64,000 nucleotides of DNA from Glandiceps talaboti (taxonomy: Eukaryota > Hemichordata > Enteropneusta > Spengelidae): contig NC_135553.1 of the NCBI RefSeq assembly GCF_964340395.1, positions 2,330,001-2,394,000 on the forward strand, given 5' to 3'. The notes under the pieces are model-generated. The model ran no database searches. It worked only from the letters and a program-made list of their open reading frames with translations, and had not been told where the DNA came from. Positions 1 through 36,290 of this stretch are shown piece by piece. Each line of letters begins with the position of its first letter. Position 1 is the stretch's first letter. The translations under genes and the position numbers were made by a program.

Positions 1-34
1 TAACAACTTTATTTATTGTTCTTTCTTACTACAG

Positions 35-212
35 AATATTCAAAGTATTGTGGAAGAAATCGTTGCCAAGGAGATGTCTGATATCCATCTAGGATTGGTT
101 GAATACAGAGACCATCCTCCACAAGACAGCACCTTTGTAACACGTGTACTGGACTTCACTCCATCCTTGAATACTATGCAGAAGAGAATGGATAAAATGT
201 CTGCAAGTGGAG
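35..212 (+). CDS. vWA gene exon a
   Basis: The acceptor is a pyrimidine stretch ending tactacag before position 35, and the donor is gtacgt at 213. The exon has 178 bases (59 codons plus one base) and starts in phase 0. It encodes NIQSIVEEIVAKEMSDIH, then LGLVEYRDHPP and a stretch ending KMSASG, the middle of the vWA fold. Confidence 0.85.
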
Positions 213-2174
213 GTACGTAGTTTTATGCTGTAGCTATTTATTTTTTTATTATCAAGCACAAAATTTCTTACTTTGTGACTTAAGCAATGTAAATTATGAA
301 TAGGTATAATAAGAATCATAGGAAAAATGGACAGTTATTAAACTGACGTTAAAACTGATATACAAACGAAATATTTCAGAACATTTTCAAAGATACCAGT
401 TGAAGTTATTGTACAACAACCAAATGTTTCACTTACAATGTTTCATCAAAATTCAAATTTTAGGTGGTGACGGTCCAGAAGCTGTAGCTGATGGTCTCTA
501 CAAATCGCTGAAGTTGAAATGGCGCCCCCAAGCGACGAAAGTTTGCGTCTTGATTGCTGATGCTCCTCCCCATGGTCTGGATACAAGTGGAGATGGCTTT
601 CCAAAAGGTATTATAAATTCAAAAGAACTCCAAATATTTCTTAAATATATCATTTATATTTAGAAATAAGCTTTCTTGCAACTTATTGCTTGAATTGGCA
701 GGTTTGACAACATAATTTCATTTAAAAAGTCCCGTAATTTCATAAAGTTCAAAATTGGAAGTTCCCTTTTCCTCATTTCTTTTCTCTAAGTACTAAAGAC
801 TCCTCTCCAAATATTTCAGGTTGTCCATCTGGTCATGATCCCATGAAAATCGTGCGTGAAATGGCAGAGAAAAACATCACTTTATACAGTGTAGTGTGTG
901 GATCCTATGCTGAAGACTTCAAAGATTTCTTTATGGCTATTGCTCACCTGACTGGAGGTCAATACGTGTCATTAAAAGATGCTAAACTATTGTCAAAGGT
1001 CATCATAGGGGGCGCTAGAGAAGAGATGTCACTGCAACAATTGATGGATGAAGTTAACAATGAAGTGATGCAGGAATATCGTGCAAAAGGAGGACGAGTT
1101 GATGAAGATGCCATGGCAACCAGAGTTGAAACAGCTCTTAAAAAGAGAAGTGAGTATGATTTCAATATATTTGTAACCCAAGTTCACAAGAACTGTAAAT
1201 AAATCAATTATTGTCTTGAACTGAATTATCTTATCTCTTTAATATATCATTATATTTAATTATCTCCTTATACTTGTATTACAGAACGAACTGCTAAAAC
1301 AATGACTGGTGCTGTCACCGATTTACCTGAAGTATCTGAAAGATCAAAACGAATTGCAGAGTTAGAAAGTATGGCAGATGTTTGCAGTGAATTGGCAAAG
1401 CCCGAAACAAGTGTAACAGCGACTCCAGCGGCGACTCCAGCGACAACAAGCTGTAGAAAGAGGAAATTAGATGATACAAAAACCACTACTTCACCATCAA
1501 AGAAAATGACAGTGACAACAGCTGGGTCTGCAAAAAGAAGACACACACTCTCTTCCCCTGATAGGTAAGTAGTCCAGTGAAAATCTTTAGTCTTATTCAA
1601 TAATTTATATGGTCTATAGTTGTGATACTTTCCCCTACTCAGTCGACGTCAGATCTGATGTGTTAGAATGTAAACTTTAGTTTTCATCAGGAGTTATTGT
1701 CATTGAATAAGGTGTGAACAAAATTTGATGTCAAACTATTATCCTTGATCCAAACTTTTTTGTTTTCTACTTTCGACAATTAAAGTACATTTTGTACTCA
1801 TTTTTTTCTGATTTTCATTTTCCAGTGATGACGACGTCGCCCAAACGAGAGCACGGTCCAAGTGTCCAGTGACCGGAATCTGTACAGTGTGCTGTCCCTC
1901 ATCATCATCACGTTCATGCTGTGCAAAGGCTTCTGGGAGAAAATCACCAACACCACCACCAGTATCACCAAGTATAAGTACTTCCACAAAGACAAAGGTT
2001 TACAGATCTGCCAGGAAAACTATTGTCGTCAAATCTGCCATCGCTTCAACATCACCAAAAACAGTCAGTATGGATGGTGAAATCGCAGTTGATGAAAGTA
2101 CAGAAGTTTCATCCAAACAAGTTCGAAGATTGGTGAAGAAATCCATCGCTGTCAACAAGTTGAAAAGGTCATAA
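35..2174 (+). CDS. vWA-domain protein, 3' part of gene (five exons; 5' end outside window)
   Basis: Coding exons are 35-212, 464-607, 820-1149, 1285-1564 and 1826-2174. All have AG acceptors and GT donors, and the phases join into one frame of 426 residues ending in TAA. The first three exons give the C-terminal two thirds of a von Willebrand factor A fold: a strand with LGLVEYRDHPP, then SGGGDGPEAVADGL, then VCVLIADAPPHG, whose Asp fits the last MIDAS metal ligand, then ITLYSVVCG and FMAIAHLTGGQYVSL. The IADAPPHG form is typical of the vWA type found with Dictyostelium VwkA-like alpha-kinases and in many invertebrate proteins. The first MIDAS motif (DxSxS) must lie upstream. The last two exons encode a low-complexity basic Ser/Thr/Pro tail with KRK clusters and a Cys-rich patch. 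No kinase domain is seen after the vWA. Family assignment is confident; function is unknown. Confidence 0.85.
464..607 (+). CDS. vWA gene exon b
   Basis: The acceptor is aaattttag before 464 and the donor is gtatta at 608. It encodes GGDGPEAVADGLYKSL and KVCVLIADAPPHGLDTSGDG, which carries the Asp that fits the third MIDAS ligand. It joins the flanking exons in phase. Confidence 0.85.
820..1149 (+). CDS. vWA gene exon c
   Basis: The acceptor is atatttcag before 820 and the donor is gtgagt at 1150. It encodes CPSGHDPMKIVREMAEKN, the last vWA strands (ITLYSVVCG, HLTGGQYVSL), and then a helical, charged segment containing EEMSLQQLMDEVNNEV that leaves the domain. Confidence 0.85.
1285..1564 (+). 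CDS. vWA gene exon d (low-complexity tail)
   Basis: The acceptor is tgtattacag before 1285 and the donor is gtaagt at 1565. It encodes a Thr/Ala/Pro-rich linker and two basic clusters (RKRKLDD and AKRRH) that look like nuclear localisation signals, although no localisation can be claimed from this alone. Confidence 0.8.
1826..2174 (+). CDS. vWA gene terminal coding exon
   Basis: The acceptor is tttccag before 1826. The frame is fixed by the two bases left over from the previous exon and runs to TAA at 2172-2174. It contains a Cys/Ser patch (KCPVTGICTVCCPSSSS, then SCCAK) and a Ser/Pro/Lys-rich basic end finishing in KLKRS. No known domain is recognised here. Confidence 0.8.
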
Positions 2175-2556
2175 ACTCAATGTTGGATTAACTTGTGGAT
2201 ATTGAGTTATACCGTTCATCGTTGACAAAGCAAAACTTGGAATTCACAAATTCAAAGTGAACTTACGAACCATTTTGTTGGATTGAATTGGACAGAGATT
2301 CATTCAATTATGCAATGACTAACATGTCAATGAGTGAAAATGTTAACTTTGTCACCCACTTAAATTTTACAAAATGTCTGCTTTATTTTACAGTTGTGAG
2401 ATTTTTATATATTAGTGGAATCTTTTGGTAGAATTTATTTATTTTCATATATACTTATCCAGAATTTCCAAAGACATATTTTTATATTTGCGATATTTAT
2501 CAGATTTACTGCATGTTATTAGTAAAGACTTTAAATAAACGCAATTTACATACATT
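2175..2556 (+). other. Probable 3' UTR of the vWA gene, with poly(A) signal
   Basis: AT-rich non-coding sequence follows the stop codon. A canonical AATAAA lies at 2534-2539, about 360 bases after the stop, so cleavage is expected within the next 10-30 bases. The end point is inferred. Confidence 0.55.
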
Positions 2557-2799
2557 GAAGGTTTGAGTACCCATTCCTCATTTTTTTCATGGGAACTTTA
2601 CTTTATGTCAGTTATCAAGATCGATACATTTCGCCCCTCTAACAGAACGAATCATTCCAAGGATACAGTCATCTCTTAAAAGAAATGTAAATTCCTTCAT
2701 ATAACATTAAAAATAACATTTTAACATTAAAATGGCATGTAAAATCAATCGCATTCTTAGGATATATCTCTTGTTTTCAGAGTTCATCAACAAACGAAT

Positions 2800-2861
2800 C
2801 AACAAAACAAAACAAAACAAAACAAAACAAAACAAAACAAAACAAAACAAAACAAAACAAT
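2800..2861. repeat. Microsatellite, AACAA pentanucleotide, about 12 copies
   Basis: A nearly perfect run of the five-base unit AACAA, ending at the sequence tacttagc. Confidence 0.95.
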
Positions 2862-3026
2862 ACTTAGCATGACGAAAACAATCCTAACGGAGACATGCAG
2901 TGACACTGACTGATTACTTAATGAATTGGTTAATTAAAAAGTTCCCAATTTTACTTTCTCTTATTCAGGTTCATCTACAAAACTCTACGGTGTCAGACAT
3001 GCAACATCGGCATATTCATACTTGAT

Positions 3027-3105
3027 TCGTGTTGTTTTTGCGCATGTCCATTTCCCAAACAATCGAATGTTGTTTTTGCGTTCGCCCATTTGATTTCCCG
3101 AACTG
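3027..3105. repeat. Short direct duplication, about 38 bp, two copies
   Basis: Two adjacent imperfect copies beginning TGTTGTTTTTGCG, each continuing into a CCATTT..TTCCC segment. Confidence 0.6.
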
Positions 3106-3130
3106 TAAATTGATCTAAGCTGTAGTCTCG

Positions 3131-3193
3131 GTTGCCCAGCCTCACCGCTGATTGCTTACTTCTCTGCTGGAGTTGGCCAGAGAGGCTGGGTAA
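3131..3193. repeat. Small inverted repeat
   Basis: The left arm GTTGCCCAGCCTC and the right arm GAGGCTGGGTAAC are complementary at 12 of 13 positions across a loop of about 35 bases. It may be the core of a decayed foldback element. Confidence 0.5.
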
Positions 3194-3744
3194 CTCATTT
3201 TGTATCTAAATTGCAGTCTTGCACCGTGTCTTGTTCTCCGCCCCTTAAAATAAATGGATTTTGGTAGGATAATGGACTTCATAAGCTTCATGTTCCCCTT
3301 CTACATTTTTCTAAATAGCGCCCTCTACAGTTCATATATGTATGTTTTAAGTACATTGAGACAACGAGAACAATTGTAGTTGGTATTAAACATAAAGTTA
3401 CATCCAGATGGTTGCCAAATATGAAAGTAAAGGGACTGGTATAATATAGCACGAACTGATAAAAACACTGAACAGATAAATGTCATGTTGAAATATGGAA
3501 TAATAGACCATATGAAAGTGTTTATATAAGCTTGTTTATTGTTACTTCCGTTTGATTCAGCTTTAATATACGAAATTTTCATTAAAGTTGGAAGAGAACC
3601 TTTAAAAAGTATAAGGAATAAAACATCAATTATCAGCGAATGATTAGACACTTCCGTTTGTATGTGAAAAGAATAGCAAAATCTGATGCTGTGCACTTGT
3701 TGCCCGTGATAGTCATGGTCCATCATAAAAAGGTGGTACAAAAA

Positions 3745-3942
<198 letters not shown>

Positions 3943-3984
3943 CTATGAGTACTGAGAATGAAAGGTTTGAAGCATTGATTCTAT

Positions 3985-4045
3985 GGCGTGTGTGTGTGTC
4001 TGTGTGTATTGTGTGGGTGTGTGTGTGGGGGTGGGGTGGGTGAGT
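3985..4045. repeat. GT-rich simple sequence
   Basis: An imperfect GT/GTGG-rich stretch 40 bases after the GTCT block. Confidence 0.8.
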
Positions 4046-5175
4046 GGGGATGTTGCGCGTACCGCGCAAGTGTTGAGAATACTAAGTATGCAACATTATA
4101 CATGCGTTACATGTAAAGCCAAACTGTATAGTATGACAAGCAGACGGTTACCCCGGCCAACACCTATGTTAGTTGAGTACAAAGCAGGTGACAAACACCA
4201 CCGACCTGATAAATCATATTAAAATAGACTAAAGGTCAAGTTTATGGTAGAAGCACAAGTGTTGACGAAAATCCACTTACTCGTAATATCACATTACTAA
4301 TGGAACATCTATATGTATAGCTATGCATGGCTGTATTAACAATTGTTGTAACATTAAGACTGCTTGAGTCATAGGGCTTGATTTCTCGTTATGTGTGCAT
4401 GGCTTTGAAAAAGTGTAGGTTTGGGACATGGTTTGAAATTTGATGATTTGGAAGAATGGGAAGTGAGGATTAAAACAAGTTAATCTCAGAAGATTGGATG
4501 TAATGTGTGTTATTTGAGAGTTTGAGTAGGGAAGGGAGGTCAGGTATGGTATACTGTTCTTGTATGTGTATGATTGTGTGCATTGTGTACGGCTGTTTCC
4601 TATAACAGGCCTTGAATTTAAAACCAATTTTACTACAATAAAGTCACTTTAGGAATTTAAACAGGTTACAATCTTAAATATGTCGGTAATCATGTCTAAT
4701 TTAATGTTTGCAATAATTGCAATTCTAGTAATATTGATTTAGCTAATCAAATGTAGTGCAATGTGTAAGTGTACATTGTGACTAAAACGCCGGGAAGGAG
4801 TTTGAAAACTTTGCAATGGTCGATTTGATATTTGTTACTACCATTTGACAGATATCTACAGAAACAGAAACTATGGATGTAATTTTAATAGTGGGTTTGA
4901 TCGGAGGGGTCTATTTCAAGCTTTCACTGCTTACGGAAATCGATAAAAGTATTCTGTACATTTTTTTGCAAAAACGATTGCTTTTCAAAAGAAAGTTTAA
5001 CTTGACAACATTATTCATCGGTGTCAAATTAGCTTGATATACCCCCAAAAGTCACAGAATACCAGAGATTTGTTTCACAAATTATTCACAAATACTTTTG
5101 GCTATTAGATCATGTATAGAAACCCTTCTTCAGAACAGAGTTGTTGCAGTCTCCGTGAGCTAGGCTGGATAGTCG

Positions 5176-5211
5176 ACCTGCCAAGTGTTTTCACACAAAT
5201 GCTTGGCAGGT
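5176..5211. repeat. Hairpin with 10-bp perfect arms
   Basis: ACCTGCCAAG at 5176-5185 and CTTGGCAGGT at 5202-5211 are exact reverse complements with a 16-base loop. Confidence 0.75.
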
Positions 5212-5673
5212 AGATTAACAAGACTACTAATATAGCGGCTACTCCAATTGAATAAAGATAAAGGTGAAAGTTAATTTAAAAATCCAGAAATGATAAGAAT
5301 TGATAAAATTCGTGCCATTATGTTTTTATGGTATTATCTTTTAATATCACGAGTAATTGGAATATTGACTACACTTGAGTGAGGTCGTGAGATGATAAGT
5401 ATTTATTGAAAAAAATATAAATATATTGAAATGATCAACTTCAATGCATTAGAAGATAATTAAAAAGTAACAGCTATCTCCTTACTTTATTTTCACTAAA
5501 ATAGATGAAATGAAATCAGATTATAAGAGTGTAGACAGATCAAACAGAAAATGATAAATCATCACTTGAGTGTACATGCTGCTTTGCATATATAAAATGT
5601 ATGGGTAAATATAATCTCTGACTCTAGATAGGTAATCAGAAATATACACTTTACAGTTCTCTTGGGGAAACCG

Positions 5674-5722
5674 TTATTTCATTCACCTGCTGTGGTGCAG
5701 GTGGGGAGGTTGAAATGAAATA
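5674..5722. repeat. Nested inverted repeat with paired E-boxes
   Basis: CACCTGC (5684-5690) and GCAGGTG (5697-5703) form an exact inverted pair carrying two CACCTG/CAGGTG E-box motifs. They are flanked by the outer arms TATTTCATT and AATGAAATA. Confidence 0.55.
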
Positions 5723-6284
5723 GGGTGGGTGATTTCTAATTTCTAATTTCAAGGCAGCCGGCTAAGTCGCAATTGATTTTTTTTAACATTTCAAATGAAA
5801 TTTCTCGCAGAACAAAATGTGTCTTTCTTCGGGTGATGCAACGAAAAACAAATGGTTTGTCATAATAGTTTACGTTGATGAAAATGAATAGACAATGTAT
5901 ATTGACCCTTACTTAAGTAAAAAAGTCACAAGTTACGATTTAAAAAAAAAAAAATTCTCGCAGGCCAGAATGAGCCTAAAAAAACAAAGGGTTTGTCATA
6001 TTGAGGTTATGATTTACGATGTTGATTTTTTTAATTTTCAATTTGTTGACAATAATACACTAATTTGCATAATTGTCAAGTGTATAGTAAAATACCAGTA
6101 GTCAATCATTGTAAGTTATTAATATTTATTCCAGCATGTCATGTCACTGTATTTATTATGATGTTGGTGGAATGAACACAGTCGTAGAACACAAATTCAA
6201 ATTATAAATGAACTTTTTCGCGTATTTAAGTGACTTCAGCGTTGGGTGCTACAAAGACGTTGGCGAAAGAACCCTTCTAAAACT

Positions 6285-6411
6285 AGTCTAGCTGCTAAAC
6301 CTCGGATGTTCTTACGATACAATAAGATACACGACCGAACATCAAGCCCTCAATACGTACTTCGTTCACTTATCGTATCGGAAGAAAGCCCGAACGTCTA
6401 GCAGCAAGACT
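6285..6411. mobile_element. Foldback (MITE-like) element remnant
   Basis: The left arm begins AGTCTAGCTGCTAAACC and ends near ACGATACAATAAG. The reverse complement of the right arm begins AGTCTTGCTGCTAGACG and ends CCGATACGATAAG. The arms are about 42 bases long, mostly matching, around a short centre. No target-site duplication was recognised. Confidence 0.55.
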
Positions 6412-7347
6412 ATGCTACAACTAGCTTCCTACATGAATGTATTCTAAAGAAAACGTGATATCTAATGGAGTGTGGTACAATCACGAGGTGTGTTTTTTGT
6501 GCGAAATTCGAGTATAACTTGATGACGGCATCATCCAGTTAAATAGACTGTAAGATACGTCGTGTTGTTCAGCTCTATCAGACTTGTTAGTGCTGCTGGC
6601 TGATAGGAAAGACTAAAGGGTTTCCACAAGACAGTCATCGGTTCAATGGCGTTGAAAAGTTGAAAATGAGGGGGGTATATACTGTACGTCACCTTATGTG
6701 TATTGAAATTACAACAATCATGTAGGCCTATATCATATTATCAGCTGTGGGAACTTTTTCCCCATAGCTCAGACATTTTGTCTGATACAATGTGATCAAA
6801 GAGTACAAGATCAAAGGGTAGAGCGATGTGTAGGCGGGGAAGTCGGTTGATTAATTTATCAACGCGGGGATATAACTACTAAATGGAACAGCCACAATAC
6901 AAGCCGGCCCACCTGCTCATCTCATACTAGTGTACGATCGTACCTTCTACAGTAAATATGTGACTCCTGTTGCTGCTTCTATTCACCGGTGTTTAGTCTT
7001 TCTTCGTTGGATCACGTTGGACACTCATCGATACAGTACATTTCAAGGGTGCGACTAGAAGTAGAATTTAATTGGAAGTAGTTGAGAAGTCAGTCACGTG
7101 GAAGTAAATGACTCCCTAAAGTAAAAACAAAGATGTCATCGAATGGTTATCGACCAATCAAAACTAGCGTTACAAAATAGGTCATTGTGAAGTGAGCAGA
7201 GGTTACCACTCATAGCGTAAAAACCGATGGACGGACCCAGGCGTATCTTTGGTGCGCTACAAACAGATACAAGCATAACATTTACTTCGGCAATGGTGCT
7301 TCTTGGAATTTATTCGAGACTGAGGGTGAATACTGAATGTAGTATAG

Positions 7348-31576
<24,229 letters not shown>

Positions 31577-32396
31577 TGTTCTCTTGGTGTGTCTTTGTGA
31601 TGGAACTATGCAGGGAATTTTTTTTTTTCGGGACCTTTCCACATCATTTCATCCAAGTCTTACTGCCAAACGGTCCAAGATTCAAGAAAACTTACTGTAC
31701 AAAGATTATCTATTTTCAAAACTTGAATTGTTGGGGATGAAATAGACAGTGCAACAACCTTTGTCTTAATTTATAATTGGTATTGAAGAGAAGGAAGACC
31801 AAGGTGATACTAACAGTATTTCTTCTTCTCTCTCTGGGAGGAATAATCCTGCCTTAGCTATTACGGGTATTTGTATTTTTAACAGTGTAAGACTATTTAT
31901 GTTACTTGCAATCTCAAAAAAAGAAAAGAAAATAACATTGATGGAAAAAGCAGTGTTTGCTCAATGTACAGAGTATCGAGTTATTTTATTGAGTTACTTT
32001 AATTGGGCATTTGGGGGGAAAGTTCATGGAATCTGTGGTCTTCCTACCTTGGTTTATATCAGGGTTGAGTTACTGTTCTTACAAAAGGAAATTTTATGTG
32101 GGTTTGGTTCTTGCAAACATACATGCTTACCCTTGTTTTACTTTGAAAGTTTGGGGAAGAGTTGTCAAAGGAGGGTGTAAATCTGACCCAAAAAAAAGTG
32201 TTTTGGGCAAGGAGTGAAATATTGTTGGAGGAGGAGAGGTTGCAAGACTGAAAGAAACGAATGTCATAGATGAGAAATATGTGATCAGGAATAAGACTGA
32301 AAGAAAAGGGCAAAAAAATACACGAGGTGGAGGATTAATAAGAGTGGAAGTTTGGGGATTGGATTTACACTGAAGAGTTTGAAATGTCTGTGGTTT

Positions 32397-32428
32397 GGGG
32401 TGGGGTGGGGGGGGTGGGGGGTGGGGGT
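32397..32428 (+). other. G-rich tract, possible G-quadruplex
   Basis: At least four G-runs of four or more bases (GGGGTGGGGTGGGG and onward) lie on the HS3ST sense strand, about 820 bases after the stop codon. Confidence 0.7.
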
Positions 32429-33865
32429 TCTTAAGACTGTAAAAGAAAAAATGTGTGATCCATACCCAAAAGTATACACTATATCTGTAATCCAACAATC
32501 AAAGTCAATGTTGTTGCTGTGGTGTGTACTCTTGTTTAGTTGAATGAGGCATTCATGAATAACCTGCAAACATACAAATACAAAAGCTTCAAAAAAAGGC
32601 ATGGCTTCTTTGTTGAGGTTTATTCAAGTGCAACTTCTTGTTGCATCTTTGGAGTCTACCATGCAGAGAGAAAAATGTGACCTGATACAACTTGTATAAA
32701 TAGCGAAAAAAAGGGAAAGTCAGCAAAGTGTCCCATTTTTGATATCATTTAAGTATTAATTTTGTAACAATATCCCCTTTCTTCACCACAAGGTTTACTA
32801 TCACAAAGTGTCATGTGATATGCTACATGTGCTTCAGTCTATATCAAAATGCTTTAAGACTTCATTCTGGATTTACAGTTTTGACTTTTGGGGTTAACAC
32901 CCAGTATAGCAAAAGAGAATGATTACCACCAACACTAAAGGGTCAGTCCTAGTAACACTTCAGTGTTTCAACTTTTCCTCATTGCCATTGTCATACAGAG
33001 GCCATTTTGTTAACATTGTCACCAAACAATAGACATGTATTAACATCATAATATATATTGAAACTTTTCCGAAAAATTAACAAAATATTTAGGGGATATG
33101 TAAAGCACAATGTTCATCAGCGTGCAGAGCAATCACCCCAGTAATTATGTATTCATAGAGGACATGATATTTGTATTTACACCCTTAGACACCTTTCTTG
33201 AAACAGAATGACCAGTGTCAAAATTTATTTTTTACAGAAATTACTGTGTATGTTTATGTAAATGTGCTAATACCTTGTGACCATGTCTGGGGAGAAGACT
33301 GCCTTTGTTGGGAGATTTTCAAGTGTTTAGGTAACCTTAGTGGGCCTGACTAGACATTGTCACTATTGGACATTCCTACTAATGCTCAGTCCAAATCACA
33401 TTGGCCTACACAAACCCCCATGGGAAGGAAAGACCCTGTATAGAGTTACCCTACCTTGTCAAACATGTGCATTCATTATCTATCTATCTATCTATCACAA
33501 CTCTATTAAAAACCTGGCTTAGGGTCACGGCAGAATAGTGAATGTGTTGCAAAGTTTTGTAAACACCTACAATATGTATAGATGCAAGTTTGGATGTCAA
33601 ATTAAAGGTTTTTCAAATCTGAATCTGAAATGGCAGTTGAAATGTCCTGATGTAAGTTTTGGAATCATCATGTAAAATTGGAAATCCAAATTTAAGTAAA
33701 GAGAGACCATGGAAATTTTCATTCAGTCAAACAGTTTGTGGTAGCAAATTTGTGCACATGTACATGTACACATGTAGTTGAAATTGAAAGCTGAAAAACA
33801 CTGGTGATGATGTATGTCTAAAGTACCTGTGGAATGTATGTACTTTCAAATGCTGAATGTTGTAA

Positions 33866-33985
33866 GTTTCACCTTGGTGAACATTTAGGATTGGCGTTCT
33901 ATATTTTCAACTGCTGTCAAGTTGAATGTTGTATGTGTCTAAGTTTCAGCTGTATATCACCTTGGTGAACATTTAGGATTGGAGC
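33866..33985. repeat. Direct duplication, about 25 bp, copies 91 bp apart
   Basis: CACCTTGGTGAACATTTAGG followed by ATTGG occurs twice exactly. Confidence 0.85.
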
Positions 33986-34605
33986 TCTCTGTCTATGAGC
34001 ATTCATTTTTTCTACACATTGTATTGATAAAAAATACTGATGAAAAAAACATATTACATGGACAAGTTTGGTGTCACAATTGACACACACACATAGGGCA
34101 AGTTGTATCAGTCACGCCACCTTTTGTTCAAAACTGAAAGGGTGTCATTTATTCCCTTGTGATCGTCTATCATGCCAAAGCAGGTTTTCCAACAATAAGA
34201 CCTCACACTGCTTTGAAATTATTCCCAATTTTATCAGGAACTTTGCTTTCAAAAGGTATGAATATTACATTGCATGATATTGTTCTCTGCTCAGCTAGAA
34301 TATGCCTTTGTTTGCCTTATGTCACATAGCAGGAAAGTCTTTTCATTTTGGCTGTGAGAGAGCATTTGTCAGTTTGATCGTGGTAGAGACATACCTCCTG
34401 TAGGTGAATCAAGACCCAATGAGGAGAGTGAGTTCTAATTGTTGTATGATTTGTACCATGGCATTGTGTTCTAATCCATGCCTGTCCCACTAAGATTTAT
34501 AGTTACAATGTATGTTTGCAAGGTATCATCATTATAACAAATCATGTCATACAAAAATCGCTACAAGGTGTGAATATTATGAATATAGGGGAATGACAGT
34601 GAAAA

Positions 34606-34698
34606 ATGGGGAGACATTTGACTTCAAACAAACACAAACTTTCATTGGGTAAATGGGGAGACATTTGAGATTTCAAATGCAAACTTTCACTGGGTAAA
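34606..34698. repeat. Tandem duplication, about 47 bp, two copies
   Basis: Both copies start ATGGGGAGACATTTGA and end TTTCANTGGGTAAAT. Confidence 0.85.
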
Positions 34699-34896
34699 TA
34701 TTTGCCAAATGAAACGACAGACTGGAAGCTAACACAAAAGTACAAAAGCCTGCACCGTTAATGAGTTTGTTGTATTTATACTCACAAAGTTTTCAGATTT
34801 CTTCTAGATCTGCATTTTAAAACTAAACTGGTTATACTTGTGTATTACATATTCTATACATGTAAATATTTCTCTAACTGTAAAATATAATTTAAA

Positions 34897-34902
34897 AATA
34901 AA
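34897..34902 (+). terminator. Candidate poly(A) signal for HS3ST
   Basis: Canonical AATAAA about 3.3 kb after the stop codon; the first one found on this strand. Confidence 0.4.
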
Positions 34903-35880
34903 CCACTTTCTTTTGGCAAATTCATTATAAACGCTTGAAGCGTGTTTTTTTAATTTCCGTGTGTCTATAGATGGTGAAATTCTTGCATAGAATTTACTGC
35001 CAAGGATTCACACAGAGAGGATAATATTATTTTTGTCCTACTGTTAGGAGTATGGGAAGTTATAAAAACAGGGTGAACTCTCTGTGACCTTTGCTTACAT
35101 CAGATGTCTAGATCTGTAGTAAATTATGCATTCTAAGGTATATATTACAGGAGTCTAAGTGTAACGTTCCCCAATATGCATGCCAACATTTGAAGAGTTA
35201 TGGTCCATGAGTCAGTTTTATTACCGCTTCTCTCTGGGACCAAGTGTATGAATTGTTGGGTAATATCAGACATCAGATATCAGTGCAGTGGTGTCTAGCT
35301 TGAATTAAATTACTGCACAGCTGGTGCCTGATATGAGCTGTCTCCATGCTGGATGATTTTAACGGAATTGAATTTTTGGTACCATAGGACCTTGCTGATA
35401 AACATCTCTAATGGAGCCATATATTGATATTACAGTCTCATACATAGACTTCTGACGGGACGTAAACGGTGACAATAGCTTTGTATGCAAAGCACTTGTT
35501 TTTTGTACAATGCATGTCACTCACTAACAGCAGAGGTAAATTTAATTTAAGTATTAGTAATTGAAAAATATGAAACACTCTGTGCTAGACTGGCAGATAT
35601 GTATTTTGGAGAATTGGTGTAGAAAGACTAGAATGAATACGTGAGAACAGTGGTATTGTTATCGTTGACAAGGAAAAGCAATATGGTTTTTACAAATAGA
35701 CTATACGCTATTGGGGGTAATTTTAAATTGCTAATTTTTCATACTAGTACTCAAATGACAGCATATGGTTTGTTGATTTCACTTAAAATATATATTATGG
35801 GTTGATTTGTTGAGTTCCAGTGTGGCATGACATCATAAGAGCGGGATGTAAGTCTTCAACTATGAAGTCATCACACAATA

Positions 35881-36290
35881 GCCCTGTCTCCAATTGAATC
35901 CACAATTCAAAACCGGTTCAAACTGAATTGATCCAGTTACAGCCAATAAATTGGTACAAAACTGGTTCAAACTGAATTGATCCAGTTACAGCCAATAAAT
36001 TGGTACAAAACCGGTTCAAACTGAATTGATCCAGTTACAGCCAATAAATTGGTACAAAACTGGTTTCTGTCCACATGAGAAAATCGTTTAATGGATTTGA
36101 ATTGATTCACTTCTGCTTTTGTATTGGTTTCAAATTGATGTATTTCGTATCAGTTTGAATCCACCCTACTGATGTGGATTTGAACCAATTCAGTGAAATC
36201 GGTTCAAACCAATTTTAGTGCATGTGGTCACTGGAGAGCTAATTTTAATTCCATTTTGAAAGGATTCAGCATTCCACATATGGACAGGGC
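35881..36290. mobile_element. MITE-like element, 410 bp, flanked by TA
   Basis: The left end is GCCCTGTCTCCA and the right end TGGACAGGGC, so the terminal inverted repeat is GCCCTGTC plus matching CA. Both ends are bordered by TA (35879-35880 and 36291-36292), consistent with a TA target-site duplication. Internal arms also pair (GGTTCAAACTGAATT near the left, AATTCAGTGAAATCGG near the right). Three 49-bp tandem units lie inside. No transposase is present. Confidence 0.7.
35913..36065. repeat. Tandem repeat, 49-bp unit, three copies, inside the MITE-like element
   Basis: Each unit holds GGTTCAAACTGAATTGATCC and GTTACAGCCAATAAATTGGT. Copies differ mainly at ACCGGTT versus ACTGGTT. Confidence 0.93.

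Larger units (their letters stand above)
31577..34925 (+). other. Probable long 3' UTR of HS3ST
   Basis: Non-coding sequence runs from the stop codon to the first canonical AATAAA found (34897-34902). The UTR length is inferred; an earlier non-canonical site cannot be excluded. It contains a G-rich block (32397-32428) and two short direct duplications (33866/33957 and 34606/34653). Confidence 0.4.
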
